From: Grifola frondosa
Taxonomy: Eukaryota; Basidiomycota; Agaricomycetes; Polyporales; Grifolaceae
Reading direction: 5' to 3'
Assembly (NCBI GenBank): GCA_001683735.1
Contig: LUGG01000005.1
Span: forward strand, 1,054,001 to 1,118,000
Length of the DNA: 64,000 nucleotides
Made by a program: the position numbers and the translations under genes. Shown here in pieces: positions 49,108 through 60,137 of this stretch (the first letter of the stretch is position 1; each line of letters begins with the position of its first letter). The notes beneath the pieces were generated by a model. It ran no database searches. It was not told where the DNA came from and saw only the letters and a list, made by a program, of their open reading frames with translations.

Positions 49108-49349
49108 TACACAATTTTACGCTCCTCCCTTTCTCATATAAATTTGTTCTTATGAGGTTGATGAATCGAGATTGAAATTCTACTATCTCGCAGTCCCCAG
49201 TTCGTACACGCAGAAGAGCAAATACTTGGATATGAAATAACGAAATTGGGACGTTGATGTACATATTACAGAGCATTAAAAAGGCATACAAATAACTTGG
49301 AAGTCCGATGGAGGCAGGTACAAAACGCAAAGGACGAAAAATTGAAACG

Positions 49350-51818
49350 TTAAGCCTCGACGTCAGACCAATCGCTTTCGCTCTTGGTAGCTTCATCAGA
49401 GGAAATAATCTCGATATCCTCCTCAGCGTGATGCATAGTTTCTGACGGCTTGCGAGGTTCATCGGACAAGGGCGTCGACGACAAAAGGAATGTTTCTTCT
49501 GCGTCCGACGAAGATTCCGATGCAATAGAATCTCGGTGGCCAGACTCGGGAGGAGGCGGAGGAGTGGAATCTGGCGCCGAAGCATCGAGAACAGCAGCGG
49601 GCACCAAATCTTCGTCTGTGAACTTTGCCTCCTGCTCGGATTGAAGACTCGACTCCGAAAAAGGCAAGCAAGCTGTGTCCGAAGCGGCGGTAACAGTATG
49701 ATCGGGAAGCGTTGGCGAGGTCGACTGTACCGGTTCAATCAAAGATATTGTCGTTGTAGGGATGAGTTCCTCGGTAACAACATCGTTGGAAATGGCAGGG
49801 AGCGAATGCGATAGAGGAGAGATCTCTACATCCGATGTAGGCAGAGAATCTCCAAGCACAGGTGCCTGCACAATGCGACCCTCATCAACAGCGTCGGGGT
49901 CGATAGTCGTCGCTGAGAATTCGGATGTTTCGAAAGGAATACCCTGGGCGCACTCGTCATCGACTGCCTCCACAGGAGCAGACGAAACCTCAGCACTAAC
50001 GTGCCCGGATTCTTCTGCTTCCGCAGGAGGAGGAGCAATGCTAGCAACGGGGGTTTCCGTTGCCACAGGCATGACTGTGGCAGGGGGGGATGTGGCCGAG
50101 GGCTCTGTGATTTCGATGCTCTGCACAGTTTGCGCAGTCTCATTCGCAGCCTCTGGCGTGATCACCTCGGCGGCACCACCTCCTTCATTCTTCTGTGGTT
50201 GCTCGCGCATCATGCCCTCTGCCTTTGTGAGAGCAGCAGACTGCACCCGTTCGCGACTCTTCTCGCTCTCACGCTCGCGGCTCTCCTCCACCTTCTGCTC
50301 AACCTCATGCAGTGCACACTCGACCTCCTTCACGACCTCCTTCCTGAGTCTGCGCACCTCCAGATCGCCGCCGCTCTCTACCGCGTCCAGCCGCGTCAAC
50401 AGCTCGTTCAGCGCATGCTCATACACGTGTACCGGCGTATTGTTCGATGTATACGCCAAGCCATCCTCAGAATCGGAGTCGTTGGACGCGCTAGAGGACA
50501 CGAGATTAAAGTCGAGATGTTCAGGGAACTGGAATGTCGATTCAAGGGTGTGAAGGGCTTTCTCAACGTCTTTGATCTGAGCAAGTGAAAGCTTGCGTGC
50601 GCGTCTGGCTCGGTAGAAGGCGAGAACCTTGGCAGCAATGGCGGGCGGGAGAGCGGGTGTGCGGTGCAGACTAACGCCATCTGCGCCAGCCAGACCCTCA
50701 GAAGGCTCCGAAGCAGACTGCGCGTCAGTGTTTATAGCTGATTCAGTCTGATAACACATTGTCAGTGACTCTGGAAGGGGAATAATAGTAGGCTGACTAC
50801 TCACAGGTACCGATGTGTCGACATTTCCCCACTCTACAGGCGATGCGCCCGAAGGACCAGCAACGGCTTCTGCGTTATGCGCAGAAATGGTATCCTCAAT
50901 ATGCGAATAGAGAGCCCTAAGCGCGGCCTGCACGTCCGGATCCACCTCGGTTCGCATACGTCGCCGCAAGTCATTCTCCAAGGAAGTCGGAGAAGAGGAG
51001 GACGCAGAGGTCACCGGAAATTCTTTAGCTTTCTCCTTGCCTTTATCAAGAGAAGTAGATGGGAAAGCAGCCTGCGGCGGTGCGAACAGAGAAAGGAGGC
51101 GTTGCAAGGCCTCCGCGACATCGGGGTCGCATTCTCCACTGAGGCGATTCTGGGACTGGTCATGCGATGTACGAGGCTGAGTGGGCAATAGTGGCTGGAT
51201 GACTCTGCGACATCTCGCCTGGTTGAAAGGTGAATAGATCAGACTATGATCGCATGAGATAATGAAGATGCGTACCGGCTGCGTTGCCCGGCGTGAATGG
51301 ACAGGAATAGAGGAACCACCGAGACCAAAGAATGCAAGCAACTGCTGCTCCTCTCTTGCCTTCCTTATACGAAGTCTGGCCTGCACGCGACGCTCTGCCT
51401 CTTCCCGAGCCCGAAGCTCGGCGAGAGCCTTAGCTCGTTCCTCTTCGCGCTGTTGCGCGACGGCAATGCGACGGCGTTCTTGTTCCTTCTGCGCGTTGTA
51501 CTGCAGGAGATACTCGAGAGAGTAGCCTGCAGAATATTGCATGGGGGCTTGATGGTACGCAACTGCAGAACGAGCGCGCTGTCGATCGTACAAGGCACGT
51601 AACGCAGCTTGGTGACGGACATTGTCTTCCAAATGTTGACGGCGACGTTCCTGCTCCCTTCGTTTTCGAACGACATGGGCCCTAGCATGTGCTGCAACGT
51701 AATCGTGAGCGGCTTGCTCTACCATAACATCGAGGAAGTCGTCTTCAGAGGGAGAGGTAGAACCCGATGAATAGCCCCATTGCGATTGGAGAGCAGATAC
51801 TGGATTCAGGACAAGCAT
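49350..51818 (-). CDS. BAG-domain protein (Hsp70 co-chaperone)
   Basis: A long protein (about 785 residues after removing two short in-frame introns near 50745-50810 and 51215-51275). The first half is strongly charged and helical (REEERAKALAELRAREEAER), likely coiled coil. A BAG domain follows at roughly 50330-50440: VYEHALNELLTRLDAVESGG, then DLEVRRLRKEVVKEVE. BAG domains bind the Hsp70 ATPase domain and promote nucleotide exchange. The C-terminal third is acidic, Ser/Thr/Pro-rich and disordered, and ends ESDWSDVEA. I place the start at the ATG at 51818, because the longer frame to 51830 has no ATG. The reading frame is clean. It opens the conserved, non-repetitive block of the window. Confidence 0.75.
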   Translation of the reverse strand: MLVLNPVSALQSQWGYSSGSTSPSEDDFLDVMVEQAAHDYVAAHARAHVVRKRREQERRRQHLEDNVRHQAALRALYDRQRARSAVAYHQAPMQYSAGYSLEYLLQYNAQKEQERRRIAVAQQREEERAKALAELRAREEAERRVQARLRIRKAREEQQLLAFFGLGGSSIPVHSRRATQPVRIFIISCDHSLIYSPFNQARCRRVIQPLLPTQPRTSHDQSQNRLSGECDPDVAEALQRLLSLFAPPQAAFPSTSLDKGKEKAKEFPVTSASSSSPTSLENDLRRRMRTEVDPDVQAALRALYSHIEDTISAHNAEAVAGPSGASPVEWGNVDTSVPVSSQPTIIPLPESLTMCYQTESAINTDAQSASEPSEGLAGADGVSLHRTPALPPAIAAKVLAFYRARRARKLSLAQIKDVEKALHTLESTFQFPEHLDFNLVSSSASNDSDSEDGLAYTSNNTPVHVYEHALNELLTRLDAVESGGDLEVRRLRKEVVKEVECALHEVEQKVEESRERESEKSRERVQSAALTKAEGMMREQPQKNEGGGAAEVITPEAANETAQTVQSIEITEPSATSPPATVMPVATETPVASIAPPPAEAEESGHVSAEVSSAPVEAVDDECAQGIPFETSEFSATTIDPDAVDEGRIVQAPVLGDSLPTSDVEISPLSHSLPAISNDVVTEELIPTTTISLIEPVQSTSPTLPDHTVTAASDTACLPFSESSLQSEQEAKFTDEDLVPAAVLDASAPDSTPPPPPESGHRDSIASESSSDAEETFLLSSTPLSDEPRKPSETMHHAEEDIEIISSDEATKSESDWSDVEA

Positions 51819-52427
51819 ATCTGATTTCAAGCTAGCTGAACGGTTGTGATATGGTTAGAGTAAAGAAAGAGGATGCGAAATCACTGCGTACAAGAAAGCT
51901 TATATACTGTTTCACTAATTGCTTGGTCAGCCTTTCAAAATATACGCGTCGCCATCGACGACACGCGTACACCCCTGACCAAGCACCCTAGCACGTTCCG
52001 GAATGTGGTCGAGTCGAAGAGGGCGGGTGAAGTTGCAAGATCATACTCGAAACAGCGAGAAGGCGCCAGAACATAAGCACGAAGATGCAGTGCGCACGTG
52101 ATCGAGTCATGACAAGGCAACAATTATTATTTGACTTAAAATCAGAAAACAAACATGTTAGGCATATAGTAAAACCATAAATAGAGAAATGCCTTCCTGG
52201 TTCTCTCTGCGTGTGACAGAATATTTTGACAGAATATTTTTCACCAAATTACTCAGTAACTCCGGTGTCCATCGAACAACGTATGTGGAGCAGTTGTCGG
52301 GTTAATCATCTTTCACCACGAGAGTGATGAGATCAAGGGAGTGAAAATAAATGTCGCAAGTTAAGAAACGAAAGGCAGTGTTTACAAGTACACGAGCCAA
52401 ATAATTTATCTGCGTTGCAAGGTGCCA
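51819..52427. other. intergenic, no gene recognised
   Basis: Spacer between the BAG gene promoter and the end of the deaminase-like gene. 52135-52380 is AT-rich and contains 'gacagaatatttt' twice in a row (52215-52243). Confidence 0.5.
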
Positions 52428-53351
52428 TCACCAACCCTGGAACAAAACATCAATCAATGGAGACAAATATCAGATCAGATAACAACGTACCAGTCCAGCA
52501 AAGAGGCGGATATCAGCGTGTGTCTCATACTGGCCGTTCTGCGCACTGTTCACCTTTACCACTTCAAAACGCCCTTCGACCGCATTCCAATGGAATATCC
52601 GCTTCACACCCGCCCATCTACACCACTCCAAACAGCGCCAGCAGGGCTTCGCTGTGCCCGTCCCGTTCTTCGTAAAGCGCGCCACATAAATATCTGCGCC
52701 GTTCACTCTAGGGTCCCGTCGCCGCGCGTCCCATCCCTTATCGCTATCCTTCGAGCCGCAGCTGTGATTAGCCTCGGACGCAGATGAACAGGGACTCTCG
52801 CTGCCGCTGCTGTCCGCGCTACTGGCAGCTCCAGCGTTCCGACTCGGACTCCGATGTGAACGCTTGTTCTTCCCCTTCGAACGGGCACTCAAAGTAGTCT
52901 GACTCCGATTCGGGCCCTGAAAGACATCTCTCGAGGCCCGCGCTCCCTTTTGGGACCTGTGGACCTTTTGTTCGATGTTCTGGAGGTGTCCCCCGTGTTG
53001 CCTGTGGAACTCGCCGCTCCATGCCTTGAACCTGCTTCTTGAAAGACGGTGACATGCCAGTAAGGTTGAATATTGCATGCATCTCCGCATGCATAGAGAC
53101 GGGCTGACAGTTAAGCAAATAACATATGTGAGTCAAGAATTATGATCCATCGCGTTGTCAAAAATTGACAAATTCACCTTGCGATGACCATGCTTCCTCA
53201 CTTCAGCACCATCATAATGCGGCCGATGGTGATTGAAACCAGATGATATCACTTTTCCGCCCTTCACCATCACGGCACCGAGCGTGAAACACATCGGGCT
53301 CTTCGAAGCTGCCTCTGCGCACTGCGACAAATAGAACTGCGTCTTGTTCAT
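52428..53351 (-). CDS. cytidine/deoxycytidylate deaminase-like protein
   Basis: Zinc-dependent deaminase fold. The start MNKTQFYLSQCAEAASKSP leads to FTLGAVMVKGGKVISSGFN. After a GT-AG intron (about 53101-53176) the zinc site HAE appears in PVSMHAEMHAIFNL (near 53085), and the second half of the site is PCWRCLEWC (near 52630). Between them is a long Ser/Arg/acidic insertion (SGSESPCSSASEANHSCGS). In its middle the frame must change by one, either by a missed intron or a lost base. The last intron gives a short tail ending at TGA 52428-52430. The substrate (tRNA, nucleoside or riboflavin intermediate) cannot be told from the motifs. Confidence 0.7.
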
Positions 53352-53721
53352 GGTGGATTATATGTCGGGTAAAGGCGCTGATCGCAAAAAAAAATTGGTA
53401 AGACATCTCATTTCATCTCGCAGGACTCACGGTGGGGTATGATGGGTAAACAATCGTCTCGCAGCGCGAATTGTACCTTCAGGAAAGTATGGAGCAGGGA
53501 GTGGATTGAGTCAAACTAGCGTGACAAAAAATGTTATGGCTAACTGGGTCACAGAGTGTCACCTTCTGTCACACAAGTGGGCGTCTAACAAATAAATCGC
53601 CACAACTGTGCCACAAACCAACTGATATAAATTGCAAATCTATGAAATACTAGGTAGATCTGAGATACTAAATTTCACCCCATATCCTGGTGCTTGACCA
53701 GAAGAAGAGGATAACAAGTAT
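53352..53721. other. intergenic, no gene recognised
   Basis: AT-rich spacer with 'gtgtcaccttctgtcacacaagtgg' and 'cacaactgtgccacaaacc'. It holds the deaminase promoter and the CHO2 3' end. Confidence 0.5.
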
Positions 53722-56700
53722 CTAATCAGACAACAGCTCCTTTGAGACCAATATCCGGTTCGCTAACGCGCTAATGTTCGCATCGGCAACGATAACCTCA
53801 GGTGTGAGCTCTACGCTGAAAGCCTGCTTAATCACGATAGAAATACGCTTTGCCTGCCTCTCTGACCAGAAGCGGAAATCGTCAGGGTCGCGGCCATCCT
53901 CCATACTTGGCGTTTGCGGTCCGCCGTCCCCTGTTTTGCACGATTGGGGAATCAAGGAAGGGTCCGAATCAAGACATAGGGGCACGATGTGCATGAGGCA
54001 CGTCCTGACAGTTGCAAAATCCAGCGTGCTCGGCTTGTCAACTGCAAGCCATAGAAGGGAGGCACTGTAAGCATGACTAACACATCAAACGTGAGGGAGG
54101 TTGAGCGCACCATAGACTTCGAACGGACCGTCCAACCTCATCACATTGTACTTTCCATCGTGATGATACCGGATCTTCAGCGAGGAACAAGTGTCAGACT
54201 TTTAATAAACTCAACAGGAATAACGACCGTGGGACGTACCTCATATCGACCGGTTTGCCACGGCAGCGTGCCTGCTTTGAAGATGACCTCGCCCTCCTCG
54301 GAATCCGGAGAATTTTCGTCCGTTTCCCTGGGCTTGTTGAGGCTAAGGGGGATATCGCCATCCCATTCCTCGTCGTGCACAGGTACCCACATTCCCAATG
54401 AGGATGTTTTGGTCACCAGGCTAGAGTGGTTTGCTCCGACCTATGAACGGAAACAAAGAGGTAAGGCAATTGAAGAGCCGACTTTGGACACGACATACTC
54501 GATATATACCGATCCAGTCTCGGCGGGAGTGATGCAAAGGCGCACTCCACTTCACTCGGATGGGTTCGCCGAGGTGGAAGTGTAGGGTCCCATCCGAACC
54601 CGGGATGATCGCAACGCGATATTTAGCGGTGTCATAAGACGACATGTCATTTGCCACACGTCTAACAGCAAGAGTGCTCTGATCAGCCAGATGATCATCC
54701 GGTAAAACTAATACGTACGAGATGACAAGTCTCTCTCTCGACTGCTGGAGCAGAACCTTAGTGTCTTGGACAACTTCCGATATCTTGGGTCGTGCTGAAG
54801 GGGCAGTGTCAATTACAAATTGATGCGACCGCTCAAACGACGAGGGAAACATACACTTGTTCAAGAACTCTTCTACAGCTTCGGCTGTCTCATCATAGAC
54901 CTTGTCGAATGTGCCCTTGACCTCTCTGGCAACTCTTCTAATCTCCGGGGCATGTCGCCCGGCACGGGACTCTAGCAGCCGTGCGTTCTTCTTTGCGACC
55001 TTCTTGAAGACCTTTACGAAGCCTGCATCGCTGCGCATCGAATCACCGTACAATTTCCGCATGTGCGGGCTGTGCAATGCATCCGTCAGCTATCCATTGG
55101 GTCGGGGAGACGAACGGTCCGACGTACTTTTCGACTTTGCTCAAGAACCACAATTGAGAAAGGTGCCGAATGACCGCGAGAGCAAACACGAGCTTGCTGC
55201 CGCTAATGAGGGCAAGTCCAAAGAAGGCAGCTCCGCTCATGACCTCGGGGTTGTTCAAGTATCTGATGATGGCGCTCAGTACAAACGCTCTCATCGACGT
55301 CGAATAGACGCACCGGTATATTCCAGTATATTCCAGATGTGCAGGGAAGTCTTCTATGAAGAAGTCTCCGAAGAACCATCCTGCGAAAACGTGTTGGAAT
55401 CCATAACACTAGAAGTACGAACCGCAGATAGTTACCAAATAACCCCAAAACTTCGTAAGACTCCAGCGTTGACCAGACATGCAGACCAATGAGAATCTGT
55501 AGCATATTGGTCACAAACCCACCAGAAGGCCGACATATTTGTACTCACAACACCGAGAGTGTGGCGCAACAGTTCATTTCCAACTGTCCATTCGTGAGGA
55601 ACTGAGTACGTCTTCCATGCAAGACCGATGAAAGAAGCTGAGCCTGAAGTCAGCGCACATCCCGGGCAACACGGAGCGTAACATACTGTAAGTCATGCAC
55701 ATGCTCAAATTATACAACGACTTCCAATTCAGGAATGCGTCCTGCAATGCACCTTTGCCATTATCGTTTCGAGGGTAGTGGTAATGTTTCAAAAAGTGTC
55801 GCACGAGGAACTTGCTCTCGGATTGAGCACGCAACAGCAGACCAAGACCGAAAGAGTGGAACAAGCACCAAGCCAACGCATGAGTGAAATGCAGCGCTAG
55901 AATTCCTCGGTGCGAGAGTGGCGGGAGAAACGATACAACCAAAGGGTAGAACATTGCTAGAATGAGCTTGAGATCGGATGTGCTGAACGGCAAAACCTTC
56001 AGTATACAATAACAAAAGTTAATATTCAATGATCATACCGAAGTAGATCAACGTTATGCAAGAATATCGCGTCTTTTCTGAAATATCTGTGGACAAGATC
56101 GTGATGGGAAAGTGCAGGCGACCTGCAGCGACTTGGCCCGTGGGAAACAACCTCATCATGAAGGCTAGAGAAAGCGAATCCTGGACGACGCTTCACTGTG
56201 CTGTCGATTTCGAATTCAGTCTCCGTCTCTGTGGTGACTTCGTCTGTTTCCGTGGCACTTTCTCCCTCCGTCGCAGCGGGTGTGGACAGCTCGACCGACG
56301 AGACCGATGGCGGTCGCGAATGCGACTCCGTAGAGTTACCAGATTGACAAACACCCGACAAGAGGGGAGAGCGTTGGGCGAGAGGCTTGCGATGACCATA
56401 CGTTCTCTCAATATCTGCTCGACCCCTCAGCCACAATGCGAATCGTGCACAAAATGCTACTCACGAGGATTCTCGAAAAACACTAAGAAGCCGAACTGAG
56501 CTGCATGCGCCGCTAGACTGACGAACAGGGCCAGATAGCTCCCGATAATGAGGGAGAGTCCGTAGTAACCAGCGTATCCTGTCACAAGTTCACAATCAGA
56601 TATGGGGAGAAAGGCCCTGAGATACTCACCAACAGAGTACATAGGATGAGGTGCAAGTTCGAATACTCCGTCAAAGACCAATGCGCCACGTTGGAAGAAC

Positions 56701-57638
56701 ACATCGCCCCAGTACCATCCATAATCCTTAACGACATTATGAGCTTCCGTCTTGACCCATAAGTTGAACGCGATGAGTGCGATCCCACCAATCCATCTAA
56801 GTACCGAGATTAGACAGGCACAGCACGAATTATTCAATCAAGCTACCTCATGACATGAACCGTAGTCGAAAGCCCCTCGGGAACGCGGAAGCACGAGAAC
56901 GCGAACATGCAATATGCAAGAAAATCACTGACAGAGACGACAACGTCATGATGGGTGTTTCAAACAGAACGAGAAACGACTGACTTGAGTAGGATGATAT
57001 CGACGACCTGGCGGAAGAGCAGCCAGGTGTTGTACTCTAAAGGGAGTTCCTATAAATAGATCGTCAAATTAGGGTCGTGCGAACACTTAAAAGGAAATAC
57101 ACACGTCAAACGAATAATCCTTGCCCATCTTGCCAGCAAGCTGCCTCTTGATCCAGTTTCTGACGGCAGGCTTGCGTTTCTCATCGAGCCAGCCGAGACG
57201 CTGGACTTCCCTCACAATCCACTTTCTCTTGCTTTGTTTCGTGAGCACCCATCCCAGACCGACGTCGTAAGCAGCTCTCCAAAATGCGAAGTACAGGAAG
57301 AAAAATATCTTGGACGCCGTCCGTGGCAGAACGAAGAAGAGGACGAGTTGCAGACCGAGCAATCCCAAGTTTAGGATATCCAGATGAGATTTGGGGTATG
57401 CGGGATGAAATAAAGCGGTGAGAACGTCATGCGTGGTTGGCACGCGAAATACTGCCAGGTATAAGTTGGAATCACAACCAGAAATCGCATATCATCGAGA
57501 GGCACGAACCTTCTCCGCCCGGTGTTTTCCCCACACGACCTCTTCGCGTTTGGACGTGATTGAGTCGTCTGCATTGGTCTCTTGAGGTTCCTGCGCATCG
57601 CGACGCCTGTGTCGCAGGGTGCCCAGTGTCTCCGCCAT
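53722..57638 (-). CDS. CHO2: phosphatidylethanolamine N-methyltransferase
   Basis: The class I phospholipid methyltransferase of the ER membrane, which makes the first methylation from phosphatidylethanolamine towards phosphatidylcholine using S-adenosylmethionine. The ATG at 57638 starts [16 protein letters not shown]. Typical CHO2 blocks follow: [121 protein letters not shown] and HIERTYGH. A second methyltransferase repeat has [39 protein letters not shown] and [17 protein letters not shown]. The soluble C-terminal beta region ends [15 protein letters not shown]. At least ten short introns splice cleanly (for example one giving VLGLF/GWFFGD). Many hydrophobic segments are present. No lesion was found, so this is the best-quality housekeeping gene in the window. 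Confidence 0.92.
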
Positions 57639-57720
57639 GACGGGAGTTGAAAGACGTAAATCAGCGCAAGACACGCGAGCTTCAAGTCGAACGTGATTAA
57701 AGTACTAGTAAGGTTTAACC

Positions 57721-57764
57721 CGTGGCGTTGCCACGCATTGTTCACTTGGTGTGGCGTTGCCACA
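57721..57764. repeat. pair of identical palindromes
   Basis: CGTGGCGTTGCCACG (57721-57735) and TGTGGCGTTGCCACA (57750-57764) share the hairpin core GTGGC-GTT-GCCAC. They mark the border between GC-balanced CHO2 upstream sequence and an AT-rich island. Confidence 0.7.
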
Positions 57765-58537
57765 CCTTATTCAATTTATATTGTGTGTCATGCTTTTTTA
57801 AGGCTTACTCATACAAAATGAGGTTTACAAACTTGTTACAATATAATATATCTTTAGTAAAAGAATAACAGAAAATTTGTATGATTATAATGAGTTGAAT
57901 TTATGAGTGATCTTTCCATTTTTATTCAGATACTTTTCTACTAATATAAATAAGAAATATATTATTAGGATGAAAATATAATATTGTTGTCACTTGCAGC
58001 ATAAAAGTCACTTACGATATTAGTGATCATTTTAATCACCAACTTATTTTTTGGTTATTATTTTTATTATGGGTGCCTGTGACTTCTTATAAATGAATCA
58101 TATATTGTCTTCTATGTCATGAAACTTATAAAGTTATTAATCACATTTTTACCATGTGTATATGAATAAAACATATGTTAGTATGAATATGAGAGTTGTG
58201 AATATTTTAGTTTTCAAGTAATTTCCCCGTTACTGTTCCCATTGGCTGTCTGTGGTAGTTCATGACATTTGTTACTATTTCTTTTCCTGTTACTTAGGAC
58301 ACAAATGGTTATACATAGAAATCTCATAGCACCCTTCTTTTTTATTTATAGATTTTTCTTGACTTTAAACTGTCTGGCCTCATTGTCAAGGTTGGCATGG
58401 CCTGAGCCTGCTTCATGAATGGGTTGATAAAGATATTTTTATAGATTACCATTTGATATGACTGGTTATGATATTTTGCTTTCTATAACTGGCCAGCTTG
58501 TGCTATATATGACATTATCCTCAACCAATGCTCAACC
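57765..58537. other. AT-rich island
   Basis: About 750 bp with far lower GC than the rest of the window and many TATA/ATAAT stretches. No long frame on either strand. 58231-58245 has 'cccgttactgttccc', which recurs at 58883. Confidence 0.7.
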
Positions 58538-58830
58538 ATGGAGTCTATCACTCTTGATTCTGAATTGGCACAGGAGATGGTAAAACTTCTAGGAAACAAA
58601 TTCAAAGTCATCCATCAACAGCTTCAAGAGTGTCAGGGACAGGTATGATCTATTTTTCTTACTCAGACTTCATCTGGAACTGTGGACCAATAGACCTTTC
58701 AAGATGAGAATGCACTTCTTAGAAATTAACCTTCCTGATAGATTTTATGTAGGCCTTGAGCAGTCTGGCCTCATTGTTGAGGTTGGCAGCTTGATAGATG
58801 GCCTGAGCCTGCTCCATGGATGGACACTCA
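58371..58830. repeat. diverged direct duplication
   Basis: 'gtctggcctcattgtcaagg' (58371) with 'tggcctgagcctgcttcatg' recurs at about 58764 as 'gtctggcctcattgttgagg' with 'tggcctgagcctgctccatg'. The two copies flank the small gene at 58538. Confidence 0.75.
58538..58729 (+). CDS. small two-exon reading frame in AT-rich island
   Basis: The ATG at 58538 opens MESITLDSELAQEMVKLLGN and continues to QLQECQGQ, followed by a textbook intron (58643-58693, GTATGA...CAATAG) and a second exon ending DENALLRN at TAA 58727-58729. The product has 46-47 residues, is acidic and helical, and looks like a coiled coil. No homologue was recognised. It may be the first exons of a longer, decayed gene or of a mobile element. 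Confidence 0.35.
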
Positions 58831-58875
58831 TGCTAGAAAGTTTAAAATATTATATTTTGTATTCAGTTGTCACCC

Positions 58876-59699
58876 AGTATTTTCCCGTTACTGTTCCCGT
58901 TATGGGCGCCTGTGACAGCGCCCGTGACGTTCCCGTCACTTTTTTCCCGTCACCGTTCCCGTTAGGGCGCGAGAGTTGCCACATGGATGCCACACGGCAC
59001 ACATGGCCGAACGTGAGACGCACGCGACATTGACGCCCCCTTCTCCCCTTCTTATTAGATGGCTATTAATCTAGAAGCGCCCGTTGGGCGCCAAATTTTA
59101 CGAAAGCAAATCCATTTGATCTCAATCCGTTCAAAAAGTTTATTATGCCGGATCCATGATCAAGTTACTATGGACAGGTCATCATACGATAACGTGGAAG
59201 AGTTAACAAAGGAATTATACAGGCAATGTAATGCGAAGTGTAGTATAACACGTGCTACTTGGATACATGCCTGCCCTAAATGAATCACGTAGATATTCGC
59301 CCGGCGACGCGTCTTGAACGTGTCGGAGACTTTTTAGCGGAGGCCATCTTCATGTTTGCTGCATTAAAAATCTGCTGCTGTATGTCTGAATCTCCTGAGG
59401 ATTTTTCTGTGTATAAAAGTTTGCATTTGACCCCCTTACAACATTCTCCCATCTCGACATTTCTACCGAGTTGGGAGTTGCACAACGCATTGAGGGGATA
59501 TCGATTATATGACGAGGCATTTATTTCGGCTGCTCTTTGCACTTCCAACGAAGGCGACCTTACGAGGTGCCTTACATTTTTTCATATTTGCATGTTGTGC
59601 CCGATTTTTGTACGCACCTACTGGGAGTTGACAGCATAATGTCGTCATTTCACCCCATTTTTGCTTGGAACCTGTCCTCCATTGATATGCCCTCTATAC
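58876..59699. other. low-information region with short GC palindromes
   Basis: 58876-58970 repeats CCCGTNACNGTTCCCGTTA-like phrases several times, and 59078-59092 contains 'gcgcccgttgggcgc'. An ATG frame at 59059-59283 lacks any motif. No gene can be supported. Confidence 0.45.
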
Positions 59700-60106
59700 G
59701 GCTGAGTCTGTATGAAAGCGTGTCACAAAAAAACTAGAGTCGTTCTGAATATTTACAGCTTTGACTTTTGACTTCAAGCGCCCCGAGCGCCTCTCAATTT
59801 CCGCGCGAAGGCCAATGTAGCGCTCGCGATCCTTAAGAGGAAATCGGTGGCACCACAAAGGTAGGAGAGTGAGAACGCACACAAGAGACAGGGATAACGG
59901 TTGGGTTAGCTACTCTAGGTACGCTGTCGTTACATGAGAAAAACCGGTTCTTATATAGCTGTAGGATAGTAAAATTTCTAGTAGTCACGAGACTAGGTGG
60001 AGCAGTCGGAAGAACATAGGAAATAAAAGATTAGTCAGTAAAAAGACAGAAGACGAATTAGGGAAGGTTAAGTCCAAAACGGGATGCAGCTCTATATCCG
60101 CTACAT
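59700..60106 (-). repeat. putative 3' long terminal repeat of the Ty3 element
   Basis: Just after the Ty3 reading frame on the minus strand there is a purine-rich stretch (cggagggcg, about 60108-60116) followed by TGTAGCGG, which is the expected layout of a polypurine tract and LTR start. The far end of the LTR cannot be placed and no second LTR is in the window. Confidence 0.35.
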
Positions 60107-60137
60107 GCGCCCTCCGAGTATCGTCACACGATGCTCT

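Noticed and set aside
57765..58537. Nuclear copy of mitochondrial DNA
   Set aside because: AT-richness fits, but no mitochondrial gene, tRNA or intron motif was recognised and the neighbouring small frame has nuclear-style splice sites.
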